Positions 1 through 6,856 of a stretch of DNA of 7,008 nucleotides are shown piece after piece (position 1 is the stretch's first letter; each line of letters begins with the position of its first letter). Under the pieces are notes generated by a model that saw only the letters and a program-made list of their open reading frames with translations, was not told the origin of the DNA and made no database searches. The DNA comes from an uncultured Succinatimonas sp. (GTDB lineage Bacteria > Pseudomonadota > Gammaproteobacteria > Enterobacterales > Succinivibrionaceae), in contig URKL01000097.1 of NCBI GenBank assembly GCA_900548485.1, positions 1 to 7,008 of the forward strand, read 5' to 3'. The position numbers and the translations under genes were made by a program.

Positions 1-7
1 TATCCAT
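1..7 (-). CDS. rsxG: Start of the next operon gene, probably rsxG (two codons only)
   Basis: Only ATG GAT plus one base are present, so no protein evidence exists. The call rests on position and signals. An ATG lies 2 bases after the rsxD stop codon. A strong Shine-Dalgarno sequence, GGGAGG at 17-22 (minus strand, inside the last rsxD codons), sits 9 bases before it. In E. coli and relatives rsxG follows rsxD directly. RsxG is the small periplasm-facing subunit that carries covalently bound FMN. The identity is inferred from gene order; the start itself is well supported. Confidence 0.45.
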
Positions 8-9
8 TT

Positions 10-1089
10 TTATAGGCCTCCCTTATGGTAGTTATAACCATATGCGCGACGATGAGTTAAAACGTCGATAAGAGGCGCTGAGGCATTTGCAAGTAAGACC
101 GCAAAGGCTACAGCATCACTATAAGAGCCAAAGGCACGGATGAGTACAATTAAAAAGGCACAGAGGATCGCAAAAATAATACGGCCTCGAGCAGTACCAG
201 CATTAGTTACAGGATCGGTAATAATATAGAAGGCGCCTAACATTGTGCCACCTAGTATAAGTTGTGTATCTAGTGATAAAACTAAATCTGGGAAAAGCCA
301 TTGTCCTAACAAGACAAAACAAGTAATGGCAATAAAGAAACTTACAATCATCCGTAAGAAGATGATTTTAAAAGCTAAAAGTACTAGACCGCCTAGAGCA
401 TAAGCTAAAGCAAGGTATAAATAACCTTGTTCATTACCATCTTGATAGTTAATTCTAGGAATGTCTTGCATCTGTCCTGATTTACGTGCGGTTTTAGTGC
501 TTTCAAGCCAAGTGGCTCCAGAGAAACTATCAGTACTTGTATTTAACTTTAAAATTTCATCATGTAGTTCTAAAGGATCGGCTTTATTAAAAATTACTTC
601 ATAAGTTTTGTCTAAAGATGCAACTGTATAGGCCTCAGGAGCTGGAGCTATATAGGTATTAAAAACAAAAGAGGGAGCAGATACGAGTAAGAATACAAAT
701 CCTGCCATAGCTGGATTAAAGATATTCATACCTAAACCACCAAAACATTCTTTAACAATCAATATGGCAAAAGCAGTGACAATAATTGTTAAAAAGAAAG
801 GTATAAGAGGCGGTAAAGTTAGAGCTAATAAGATAGCTGTAACTAAATATGAAAGATCGCCTATAGATTTATATAAACTTCTGTGACGTAGAAAGCCTAC
901 TAGAAGTTGGCATAAAAAAGCTGTGATAGCAGAGATTAAAAATTGCCATAATAAACCTGTACCAAAAAAATAAATTGATACTAAAAAAGCTGGCAACAAT
1001 GACAATAAAGTAATTGCCATAATCTTTTGCGTGCTTAAAGGCGAATGTAAATGTGGTGCTGGAGCTGTAGCTAAATTATTTTTAACCAT
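10..1089 (-). CDS. rsxD: Ion-translocating electron transport complex subunit RsxD/RnfD
   Basis: A 359-residue integral membrane subunit of the Rsx/Rnf complex, related to NqrB of the Na+-pumping NADH:quinone reductase. It carries covalently bound FMN in the electron path across the inner membrane. The flavinylation motif S-G-A-T is at residues 190-193, making Thr193 the expected FMN attachment site. The family signature GGLGMNIFNPAMAG is at 117-130. The conserved late block around AFAVLLANASAPLID, near residues 327-341, is also present. Hydrophobic segments cover about 22-65, 78-115 and 122-140, and several more lie between 225 and 340, with an extramembrane loop at about 150-220 holding the FMN site. 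Length matches the usual 350 or so residues. The ATG start follows the rsxC stop by 29 bases and has only a weak GAAAGA ribosome site. The gene is the fourth of the rsx operon and looks intact. Confidence 0.96.
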   Translation of the reverse strand: MVKNNLATAPAPHLHSPLSTQKIMAITLLSLLPAFLVSIYFFGTGLLWQFLISAITAFLCQLLVGFLRHRSLYKSIGDLSYLVTAILLALTLPPLIPFFLTIIVTAFAILIVKECFGGLGMNIFNPAMAGFVFLLVSAPSFVFNTYIAPAPEAYTVASLDKTYEVIFNKADPLELHDEILKLNTSTDSFSGATWLESTKTARKSGQMQDIPRINYQDGNEQGYLYLALAYALGGLVLLAFKIIFLRMIVSFFIAITCFVLLGQWLFPDLVLSLDTQLILGGTMLGAFYIITDPVTNAGTARGRIIFAILCAFLIVLIRAFGSYSDAVAFAVLLANASAPLIDVLTHRRAYGYNYHKGGL

Positions 1090-1118
1090 TTGTCTTTCTA
1101 TTAGTGTTTATTATTAAA

Positions 1119-3038
1119 TTATTTCTTACGTAAAGCCTCAGGTACATGAGGTTTAACCTCATTTATCTTAGGTTTAGTTATGTAAGTCTTAGGATCGTTT
1201 TGAACTTTTCCGACAATACTTAAACTTTCAAGGCGTTCACTTGGTGCTTTATAAGGTTTGACAATCTGGGTTATAAGATGATTGTCATTACGCATTAAAG
1301 GTCTTGGTATAGATTTTAACGATACATTTTGATATACGCGCTTATTTTTAAGAGCGGTAATTGCTGTAACATCAGGACTGCGATCGGCATCAGAGACTGT
1401 GTTGTTATCTTGATTTAGCTGTGCTTTTTCCTTAGAAATTACAGCTTTTTCTTTAAGCATTTGATCTTTTAACGCTTGACGTCTTGCTAAAGCCGCTTTG
1501 CGTGAGGCTTCAAGATCAAGCTGTTGCTTATCGGTATTAGCGTTAGGAGTTTGACCATTTTGAGCGGCTTTGATTCTAGCTAAAGCAGCCGCTTTTTTAG
1601 CTTCGCGAGCTAAACGTTCTTTTTCCACACGTGCATCATGTAGAGCCATACGTTCACGAGCGCGTTGATTACGCTTTTCAACATCGGCAAGATGTTTTTC
1701 TACAGCTTTTTCATATCTAAACTGAGCTGTAAGATCAATATGACTTGGACAGACATAAGAACAACAACCACATTCAGTGCAATCTGAAATACCGCATTTT
1801 TGAGCAGCGGCATGGTTTCCTGCTTTTGATTGTTGATACATCTGATACGGAACTAAACGTGAGGGGCAGACACGTGCACAGCGACCACAACGTAAGCAAT
1901 TTAAGGTCTCTTTTGCAAAAGGAATTTCTTCACAAGAAGGGGCGATAATACAACCAATACTCTTAGTAATAGGAATATCAATATTTTTAACTGTGAAGCC
2001 CATCATAGGACCACCTAAGATGATTCTTTGATGTAATTCTTGAGTAAAGGCACAAGTATTAAGTAAAAAACGTACTGATGTACCTAAACGGACATAGAGG
2101 TTTTTAGGGGTCTTTAAACGTCCGCCAGTAACTGTGACTACACGCTCAGTTAAAGGTTTGCCATCAATAACAGCTTCTTTACAAGCTAAAACAGTACCAA
2201 CATTATTGACTACAATACCGCAGTCGGAGGTGTGTTCACCATACGGAATTTCCATTCCAGTTAAGATTTTAATTAAATTGCGCGCAGCTCCTGAAGGGTA
2301 GATTACAGGTAGAGATCTTACTGTAGCCACACCTTTTGCAGCTTTACTCATAGCATCAATCGCTTGAGGCTTATTATTTTCAATGGCGATAATGGTAAGT
2401 TTGGGCTTTAAGATATGTTGTATGATTTTAATTCCTTCAACAATCTCTGAGGCACGCTCTTGCATGATGCGATCGTCGCAGGTAATCGTAGGTTCACATT
2501 CGCAACCATTGATAATAAAGATTTTGCAACCACCCTCACAGTCATCACGTCCTGAACGTAACTTACTTGCAGTCTGGAATTGAGCTCCACCTAAACCTTC
2601 AATGCCATATTGTCTAATCCTTTCTAAAAGTTCATCTGAGCTGTGATTTTCATAGTCAGGCCAAGGATTTTTTTCGTATTCAACATCAAGGCCGTCAGTT
2701 TTAATGGTAATACTGGTGCCACAAAAACCTGAAGGATGAGGTAATACCTCAGGAGAAATAGAACTGATAGTACCAGAGGTTGAGGCATGTAAAGGAACTA
2801 AACGTTGACCTCCAGGTATAGTTAAAGGCTGACCTTTTTTTACATAATCACCAACATTAACAATAATCTTACCCTCATGACCTAAATGTCTATCTACAGG
2901 TAAGGTGATAATGGTAGGAACAGCAGTTCTTTCAATGGCTAATGAAGAGGTAGTCTTATTTTCACTAGGTTTAATACCACCAAAAAATTTCCAAATACGA
3001 GCGTTTTTGATTTTTTCAAATTGTGTTTTGGCACTCAT
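1119..3038 (-). CDS. rsxC: Electron transport complex subunit RsxC/RnfC (NADH-side iron-sulfur protein)
   Basis: A 639-residue peripheral subunit on the cytoplasmic face, where NADH is thought to exchange electrons with the complex. Visible regions in order: an N-terminal barrel-sandwich segment (about 30-115), a Rossmann-like domain akin to the 51-kDa subunit of complex I (about 135-290), an SLBB-type region (about 295-350), and a double [4Fe-4S] ferredoxin domain. Its cysteines are C381/C384/C387/C391 and C420/C423/C426/C430. A charged Lys/Ala/Arg-rich, probably helical tail (about 440-545) follows, then a basic end. Conserved blocks NGCECEPTITCDDR and NNKPQAI match E. coli RsxC closely. 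Odd points: the glycine-rich loop reads GLGGAQFQT (148-156) where most homologues have GLGGAGFPT, and the tail is shorter than the long repeats of E. coli RsxC (about 740 residues). Its ATG overlaps the rsxB stop by one base; GGAG lies 7 bases upstream. Confidence 0.96.
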   Translation of the reverse strand: MSAKTQFEKIKNARIWKFFGGIKPSENKTTSSLAIERTAVPTIITLPVDRHLGHEGKIIVNVGDYVKKGQPLTIPGGQRLVPLHASTSGTISSISPEVLPHPSGFCGTSITIKTDGLDVEYEKNPWPDYENHSSDELLERIRQYGIEGLGGAQFQTASKLRSGRDDCEGGCKIFIINGCECEPTITCDDRIMQERASEIVEGIKIIQHILKPKLTIIAIENNKPQAIDAMSKAAKGVATVRSLPVIYPSGAARNLIKILTGMEIPYGEHTSDCGIVVNNVGTVLACKEAVIDGKPLTERVVTVTGGRLKTPKNLYVRLGTSVRFLLNTCAFTQELHQRIILGGPMMGFTVKNIDIPITKSIGCIIAPSCEEIPFAKETLNCLRCGRCARVCPSRLVPYQMYQQSKAGNHAAAQKCGISDCTECGCCSYVCPSHIDLTAQFRYEKAVEKHLADVEKRNQRARERMALHDARVEKERLAREAKKAAALARIKAAQNGQTPNANTDKQQLDLEASRKAALARRQALKDQMLKEKAVISKEKAQLNQDNNTVSDADRSPDVTAITALKNKRVYQNVSLKSIPRPLMRNDNHLITQIVKPYKAPSERLESLSIVGKVQNDPKTYITKPKINEVKPHVPEALRKK

Positions 3039-3607
3039 TATTTAGCTCCACTGCCAATTTTTGTAGCCACGATTTTCCTGTCATAATGGCTTAGATTGTG
3101 TTCAAGTCTTACCAATTCGATACATTTTTCTGGGCAAACTTTAATACAATCACCACAGCCTATGCATTCTTCTTCATCAATTTGATGAGGCTGTCTGATT
3201 TTGCCGTTAATGCAATCAAGACGACAGACACGCACGCAGCGACTACAACCGGTACAACTGTTTTGATGGATAAAGGCAACTTCGCGAGGCATAAATAGTT
3301 CGTCTTCATAGTTTTCTTTATCATTAAGACTTTGTCCTGTAATTGTGGCAAGCTGCATGGCAACCTCAGGACCTGCAGGTTTACACAATGAGGCTTTAGC
3401 CTCACCTTTAGATAAAGCTTCAGCATAAGCGTGGCAACCTGGGTAGCCACATTGTCCACAGTTGATATTAGGGAGTAATTTTTCAATACGTTTATCGGCA
3501 CTGCTATTGCTTTTAGCATCAGTGAAATTAGAGAGCAATGAAAGCATTATGCCTACAAGCAGAAGAATAATCGCAATTGATATTACGAAGATATGGACGG
3601 TACTCAT
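3038..3607 (-). CDS. rsxB: Electron transport complex subunit RsxB/RnfB (ferredoxin-type iron-sulfur protein)
   Basis: A 189-residue iron-sulfur subunit held in the membrane by one N-terminal helix (about 5-27). In the family it exchanges electrons with soluble ferredoxin-like partners in the cytoplasm. A first cluster domain has C50, C53, C58 and C75 in the typical CGQCGYPGC arrangement. Two ferredoxin [4Fe-4S] motifs follow: C118-x2-C121-x2-C124-x3-C128 and C148-x2-C151-x2-C154-x3-C158. Extra cysteines are at 132 and 162. After the fourth cysteine of the first ferredoxin motif there is Arg129 instead of the usual proline; the second motif keeps C-P. Length fits the family. The start overlaps the rsxA stop in an ATGA arrangement, implying coupled translation, and GGGAG is 7 bases upstream. 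Confidence 0.96.
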   Translation of the reverse strand: MSTVHIFVISIAIILLLVGIMLSLLSNFTDAKSNSSADKRIEKLLPNINCGQCGYPGCHAYAEALSKGEAKASLCKPAGPEVAMQLATITGQSLNDKENYEDELFMPREVAFIHQNSCTGCSRCVRVCRLDCINGKIRQPHQIDEEECIGCGDCIKVCPEKCIELVRLEHNLSHYDRKIVATKIGSGAK

Positions 3608-4191
3608 GCAGCACTCCCAGCAAAGCCAGCAAAGCCCATGAACGCCATAGACATTAAACCTGCAGTTATTAAGGCAATAGCTGTATTTTTAAAAGGAGCT
3701 GGTACATCAGCAATAGCCAAACGCTCACGTATAGCAGCAAAGAGAATTAATACTAAGGTAAAGCCAAAACCTGCTCCAGCGGCAAAAACTATGGATTCAA
3801 TTAAGCTATGTTCAAGAGAGCCATTTAAAAGCACTAAACCTAAGACAATACAATTAGTGGTAATTAACGGTAAATAAATACCTAAGGAGTTATAGAGCTC
3901 AAAGGAGATAAAACGAATGATAATCTCCACTAATTGTACAGCCACAGCAATAATTGCGATATCAACAATTAAATCTAGGGCATTAAGGCCATAAGGATAT
4001 AAGAGATAATTGTTAACTAAATAACAACAGATAGAAGTTAAGACTAAAACAAATGTGGTAGCTAAACCCATACCTGAGGCTGCTTGTAGGCGATTTGAAA
4101 CTCCTAAAAAAGGACAAAGTCCTAAAAAGCGAACTAGTACAAAGTTATTGACAATAGCTGCGCTAAAAAACAAAATTAAAAGGTCAACCAT
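3604..4191 (-). CDS. rsxA: Electron transport complex subunit RsxA/RnfA
   Basis: A 195-residue polytopic inner-membrane subunit, homologous to NqrE. It forms an antiparallel pair with RsxE in the membrane core. In this family the two subunits share a [2Fe-2S] cluster held by one cysteine pair from each. The signature [16 protein letters not shown] (15-30) with Cys26 and the block [11 protein letters not shown] (108-118) with Cys114 are both present, so the cluster ligands are intact. Six hydrophobic segments are visible, at about 2-24, 38-62, 72-95, 102-122, 132-152 and 168-190. Length is the usual 190-200 residues. It is the first gene of the operon. The start ATG has a weak GGAA ribosome site about 9 bases upstream. 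A good sigma-70-like promoter for it overlaps the 5' end of the divergent nth gene. Confidence 0.97.
   Translation of the reverse strand: MVDLLILFFSAAIVNNFVLVRFLGLCPFLGVSNRLQAASGMGLATTFVLVLTSICCYLVNNYLLYPYGLNALDLIVDIAIIAVAVQLVEIIIRFISFELYNSLGIYLPLITTNCIVLGLVLLNGSLEHSLIESIVFAAGAGFGFTLVLILFAAIRERLAIADVPAPFKNTAIALITAGLMSMAFMGFAGFAGSAA
4148..4176 (+). promoter_or_regulatory. Candidate sigma-70 promoter for nth, inside rsxA
   Basis: A perfect -35 hexamer TTGACA (4148-4153) is followed by a 17-base spacer and CAAAAT (4171-4176), which matches the -10 consensus at 4 of 6 positions. Transcription would begin near 4183 and give a leader of about 44 bases before the first nth ATG. The site lies within the first codons of rsxA on the opposite strand. 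This is a sequence match only; AT-rich DNA gives chance matches, although a perfect -35 at ideal spacing is less common. Confidence 0.4.
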
Positions 4192-4217
4192 TTATAAATT
4201 CCGCAAAAACGTTTGGT

Positions 4218-4245
4218 TTTATAAAAATGCCTTATGATATCTCAA
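4218..4245 (-). promoter_or_regulatory. Candidate sigma-70 promoter for the rsx operon
   Basis: Read on the minus strand, TTGAGA (4240-4245, 5 of 6 matches to TTGACA) is followed by a 16-base spacer and TATAAA (4218-4223, 5 of 6 matches to TATAAT). Transcription would begin near 4211, giving a leader of about 20 bases before rsxA. The -35 hexamer lies in the first codons of nth if nth starts at 4227. This is the best promoter match upstream of rsxA. Confidence 0.5.
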
Positions 4246-4904
4246 ACGCCGGTACAAAGGTACCAATCACGGCTCTAAGTGAAAAAGATCGTCATAAAAT
4301 GCTCAAAATTTTGCATGAGCATAATCCATCCCCAAAACCTGCTTTAAATTTTAATAATCCTTTTGAACTTTTATGTGCAGTCGTCTTGTCGGCGCAAACT
4401 ACCGATGTGGCGGTAAATCAAGTTACAGGGGCATTATTTAAATTAGCCCCAGATCCTCTATCTATGTCTAAATTGTCAGTTGAGGAAATTGCAGATATTA
4501 TCAAGCGTTTAGGCTTATGGGCTAATAAGTCTAAACATTTAAAAGCATTAGCTACAGCTTTAGTTACAGATTATCATTCTCAAGTTCCTAAGACTTTTGA
4601 TGAGTTAATAAAACTTCCGGGAGTGGGGGCAAAAACTGCGAATGTAGTTTTAAATGTAGCTTTCAATATTCCTGTAATTGCAGTCGATACGCATATTTTT
4701 AGAGTATGTAATCGCACAGGTTTATGTTTTGGAAAAAATGCGCTTTCAGTACAAAAGCTTTTACCTGATCTTATTGATGATGAGTTTAAGCTTCCAGCTC
4801 ATCATCTATTGCTGTTACATGGACGGCATGTTTGCATGGCAAGAAAGCCACATTGTGAGGAATGTATTATTAAAGATTTGTGTGTATATTATAAAAATAT
4901 TTAA
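4227..4904 (+). CDS. nth: Endonuclease III, DNA glycosylase/AP lyase
   Basis: Removes oxidised pyrimidines from DNA and cleaves the resulting abasic site in base excision repair. The 225 residues match E. coli Nth closely: the helix-hairpin-helix LPGVGAKTA (130-138) with catalytic Lys136, and VDTHIFRVCNRT (153-164) with catalytic Asp154. The C-terminal [4Fe-4S] loop has C203-x6-C210-x2-C213-x5-C219, the exact Nth spacing. Relative to the 211-residue E. coli protein it has about 16 extra N-terminal residues. The ATG at 4227 has no clear ribosome site; Met25 (4299) would instead remove about 8 residues of the E. coli N-terminus, so neither start is certain. In E. coli nth ends the rsx operon; here it stands alone, divergent from rsxA, and ends before a strong terminator. 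Confidence 0.96.
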   Translation: MPYDISNAGTKVPITALSEKDRHKMLKILHEHNPSPKPALNFNNPFELLCAVVLSAQTTDVAVNQVTGALFKLAPDPLSMSKLSVEEIADIIKRLGLWANKSKHLKALATALVTDYHSQVPKTFDELIKLPGVGAKTANVVLNVAFNIPVIAVDTHIFRVCNRTGLCFGKNALSVQKLLPDLIDDEFKLPAHHLLLLHGRHVCMARKPHCEECIIKDLCVYYKNI

Positions 4905-4938
4905 CCTAATCAGCTAGATTCATCTACTCACAGTAGGG

Positions 4939-5007
4939 ATGTTTACTATGCAATATCCTCCTTCCTCAAAAGAATGCTGTTTTACTGCATGCAAGATAAA
5001 GTTTTAA
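4939..5007 (+). other. Possible small ORF of 22 codons (low support)
   Basis: An ORF starting at ATG 4939 (or at the in-frame ATG 4948) would encode MFTMQYPPSSKECCFTACKIKF. AGTAGGG at 4932-4938 lies 9 bases before the second ATG and could serve as a ribosome site. A short hairpin, CTACT/AGTAG with a 3-base loop (4924-4936), covers part of that site. Three cysteines in 22 residues is notable. No family is recognised, and an ORF this short is easily due to chance. The surrounding stretch, 4905-5025, holds nothing else except an AT-rich inverted repeat GTTTTAA/TTAAAAC at 5001-5019. Confidence 0.15.
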
Positions 5008-5025
5008 CTAATTTAAAACTTTTAC

Positions 5026-5064
5026 AAAAAAAATCTGACTAATTTTTTTGTCAGATTTTTTTTT
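5026..5064. terminator. Bidirectional intrinsic terminator between nth and the 517-residue protein gene
   Basis: The stem TCTGAC/GTCAGA (5034-5039 with 5050-5055) is flanked by 8 A on the left (5026-5033) and 9 T on the right (5056-5064), with a 10-base loop. The A and T tracts extend the pairing and supply a U-run on either strand. It can therefore end nth transcripts moving right and transcripts of the 517-residue protein gene moving left, whose stop codon is only 4 bases away. Confidence 0.88.
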
Positions 5065-5068
5065 GATA

Positions 5069-6622
5069 TTAGTTGAAATAATTAATTAAAAAGCCATATA
5101 AGGGTAAATTTAATTTTAAATGTAGGATCAGCATATCCATAAATAGGACAAGCATTGTTAGATATTGCATGCCACAGATAATATCGCGTGAGGCTCGGGC
5201 TTTATGTAGATTGAGATAAAAACCTATGATCATACGTACTAATAAAGATACACCAATAAGGGAGATTGCTAAGCCAAATGATAGGCATAAGAACAGTACA
5301 ATAAAGCAAATACCACCTGAAATTAATAGGCCTTTTAAGCTTAAAGAGCCATAACTATCTACAGGATCACCATCAAGGGCAAAATTTAGTGTCGTTGCGG
5401 TATAGGCACTTAACATCAGCACTGATGCTAATACTATGCTAAAGCTTGCATTACAGAGTTTATAAGCAAGACAGAAATTTAAGCAAAAACAAAAGAGCAC
5501 TGATAAGATAAAAACCGTAATAATTTTCATATAAGAATCAGCACGTCTTTGCGAGAAAATACTTATCAAAGTGCCACAACCTCTAAAGCCTTGAATACCG
5601 GTTATGATTAAAAATATTGCCAAAATAAATGGTGTAACCGGGACAATAACAGGCGACATATCATTAAATAATGAACATATTGCACCTAGGATCAATCCTA
5701 TAAAAAAGTAAGGTAGTGGCATGGAGCTTGGATAAGTCGGACCAAAACTTAAGCTTAATTTAGGCGCAAAAATATTTAGGGTTGTATGAGTGAAGAAAGA
5801 GGCTATAAGTTGTCTTATAAATAAGAAGACTTTTAGGCGAGAAGTCATAAAGGAAGAATTCTGATCTTCAGCTTTTTGTTCTTTAGGACTATCGATTTTA
5901 GGTGGCAAACTATCACTATCAAACATAGATGAATTAATGCTAGTTGTATTAGGAGCCTTATCTTCCCTAGATGTAAAAGCATTAGTATTTATGCTCTCTG
6001 TTTCCCCATTAGGTATTTCTATTCTTTGCTCATTAGGTGCATAAGTATTTTCTGCATATGGTTCGACAAAAGCTTGTGCTTTAATTTGAAATGCATGAGA
6101 GTCATCTTGGTATTGAGGACTTGGATTAGGAGTATTAAAAGGAGCTGAAGATTCGGTATTTATCTTGGACTCTATAAAGTTAGAGTTTCCCTCTTGAGAT
6201 GAGAAAGAGGGATTTTGAGGCTGATTATCTAGATTATTCGCCCCATAGGTATTTTGATAGCGAGGATAGTTTTGTGGAACTTTAGGGCTTTTTTGTGGTA
6301 CTAAAGGTTCGCCAGGACCAATATAGAGATGATCATTATTTCTACCATCTTCATTTAGGTATTCATCATTACCTGTGTAATGATAAGTTTTGCGGTTAGG
6401 ATCCATGCCTATAACATAGTTAGGGGCATCGTCTTCTTTTTCCTTAGTATAGCTTTGTGTATTCCTTACATTTTGAGTAGCAACCTTTTCTTGATTGGGA
6501 ACTTGTTGTAGAGGTGCATTTTCATTTAAGGACACATTTTTGAATAAAGAAGATACTTCCTGTGAGTTGGTACTGTTGGATTTTTTATTAAAAATCGAAC
6601 CCCATCCTGGGAATTTACTCAT
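5069..6622 (-). CDS. Disordered N-terminal region fused to a CobS-like membrane domain lacking the catalytic motif
   Basis: Predicted 517-residue protein. The ATG at 6622 is chosen because AAGAGG (6630-6635) lies 7 bases upstream; the in-frame GTG at 6628 would be only 1 base from it. Residues 1 to about 258 are hydrophilic, rich in Asn, Ser, Pro and Gln, and probably disordered, with a Tyr/Gly-rich patch near 68-108. Residues about 262-500 form six or more membrane helices. This half parallels cobalamin synthase (CobS) in order: ASFFT near 274 (CobS LSFITRLP), YFFIGLILGAICSLF at 305-319 (CobS FPLIGLLLGAISGL), a TG at 341-342 followed by a short polar loop, and RDIICGMQYLTMLVLF near 479-494 (CobS TGDTLGAAIELGELVFL). 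However, the DGLADTxDG acidic motif is replaced by FRGCGTLIS and the RDSRLGTHG segment is missing. Ribazole transfer therefore seems unlikely. Homology is inferred by eye; an unrelated polytopic protein remains possible. It appears monocistronic. Confidence 0.85.
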   Translation of the reverse strand: MSKFPGWGSIFNKKSNSTNSQEVSSLFKNVSLNENAPLQQVPNQEKVATQNVRNTQSYTKEKEDDAPNYVIGMDPNRKTYHYTGNDEYLNEDGRNNDHLYIGPGEPLVPQKSPKVPQNYPRYQNTYGANNLDNQPQNPSFSSQEGNSNFIESKINTESSAPFNTPNPSPQYQDDSHAFQIKAQAFVEPYAENTYAPNEQRIEIPNGETESINTNAFTSREDKAPNTTSINSSMFDSDSLPPKIDSPKEQKAEDQNSSFMTSRLKVFLFIRQLIASFFTHTTLNIFAPKLSLSFGPTYPSSMPLPYFFIGLILGAICSLFNDMSPVIVPVTPFILAIFLIITGIQGFRGCGTLISIFSQRRADSYMKIITVFILSVLFCFCLNFCLAYKLCNASFSIVLASVLMLSAYTATTLNFALDGDPVDSYGSLSLKGLLISGGICFIVLFLCLSFGLAISLIGVSLLVRMIIGFYLNLHKARASRDIICGMQYLTMLVLFMDMLILHLKLNLPLYGFLINYFN

Positions 6623-6629
6623 CGCCACG

Positions 6630-6635
6630 CCTCTT
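6630..6635 (-). promoter_or_regulatory. Ribosome binding site that decides the start of the 517-residue protein
   Basis: AAGAGG on the minus strand is 7 bases from the ATG at 6622, an ideal distance. It is only 1 base from the upstream in-frame GTG (6626-6628). It therefore favours the shorter protein beginning MSKFPGWG. Confidence 0.65.
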
Positions 6636-6652
6636 AATGTAAAAACATGAAA

Positions 6653-6679
6653 ATTTTAGCTGATACAATAGGTAAACAA
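6653..6679 (-). promoter_or_regulatory. Possible promoter of the 517-residue protein gene
   Basis: On the minus strand TTGTTT (6674-6679) and TAAAAT (6653-6658, 5 of 6 matches to the -10 consensus) are separated by 15 bases, shorter than ideal. Transcription would begin near 6646, about 24 bases before the ATG. The -35 match is poor and the region is AT-rich, so this is tentative. Confidence 0.3.
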
Positions 6680-6856
6680 TACTTATTTTGAAGCCATTTG
6701 TGCTTTAAAGCTAGAGAGCACGCACGAGAAATTACAATTTTATTGTTTTATTTGTAAAAATTTCTTTTCTATTGGGCAACTATCTTAATTTTAGATCATA
6801 AGCTGATGAAGTTTTGCTTAAAAAAACTAAAATATGCTGATTTTTATCAAATTTTG
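6680..6856. other. AT-rich non-coding stretch between the 517-residue protein gene and the insertion element
   Basis: No convincing gene is seen on either strand. The stretch holds an imperfect inverted repeat, GAAATTACAA (6728-6737) against TTGTAAAAATTTC (6752-6764), around a small palindrome ACAATTTTATTGT (6735-6747). It could contain upstream control sites for the 517-residue protein gene. The outer boundary of the IS200/IS605 element probably falls near its right end, somewhere in about 6840-6856, but the exact junction cannot be fixed from one copy. Confidence 0.5.

Noticed and set aside
3160..3519. Minus-strand ORF of 119 codons inside rsxB in another frame
   Set aside because: rsxB in the standard frame has all expected cluster cysteines; this overlapping frame shows no family features.
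3593..3877. Plus-strand ORF of 94 codons opposite rsxA
   Set aside because: It is the complement of a clearly conserved membrane protein gene; its Lys/Ala/Pro-rich product is typical of an antisense shadow.
4240..4254. Possible FNR site overlapping the rsx -35 region (TTGAG ATAT CATAA on the minus strand)
   Set aside because: Only the left half resembles TTGAT; the right half does not match ATCAA, so the similarity is not convincing.
6626..6628. GTG start for the 517-residue protein (two residues longer)
   Set aside because: The ribosome site AAGAGG ends 1 base before this codon, too close for initiation; the ATG at 6622 has 7-base spacing.
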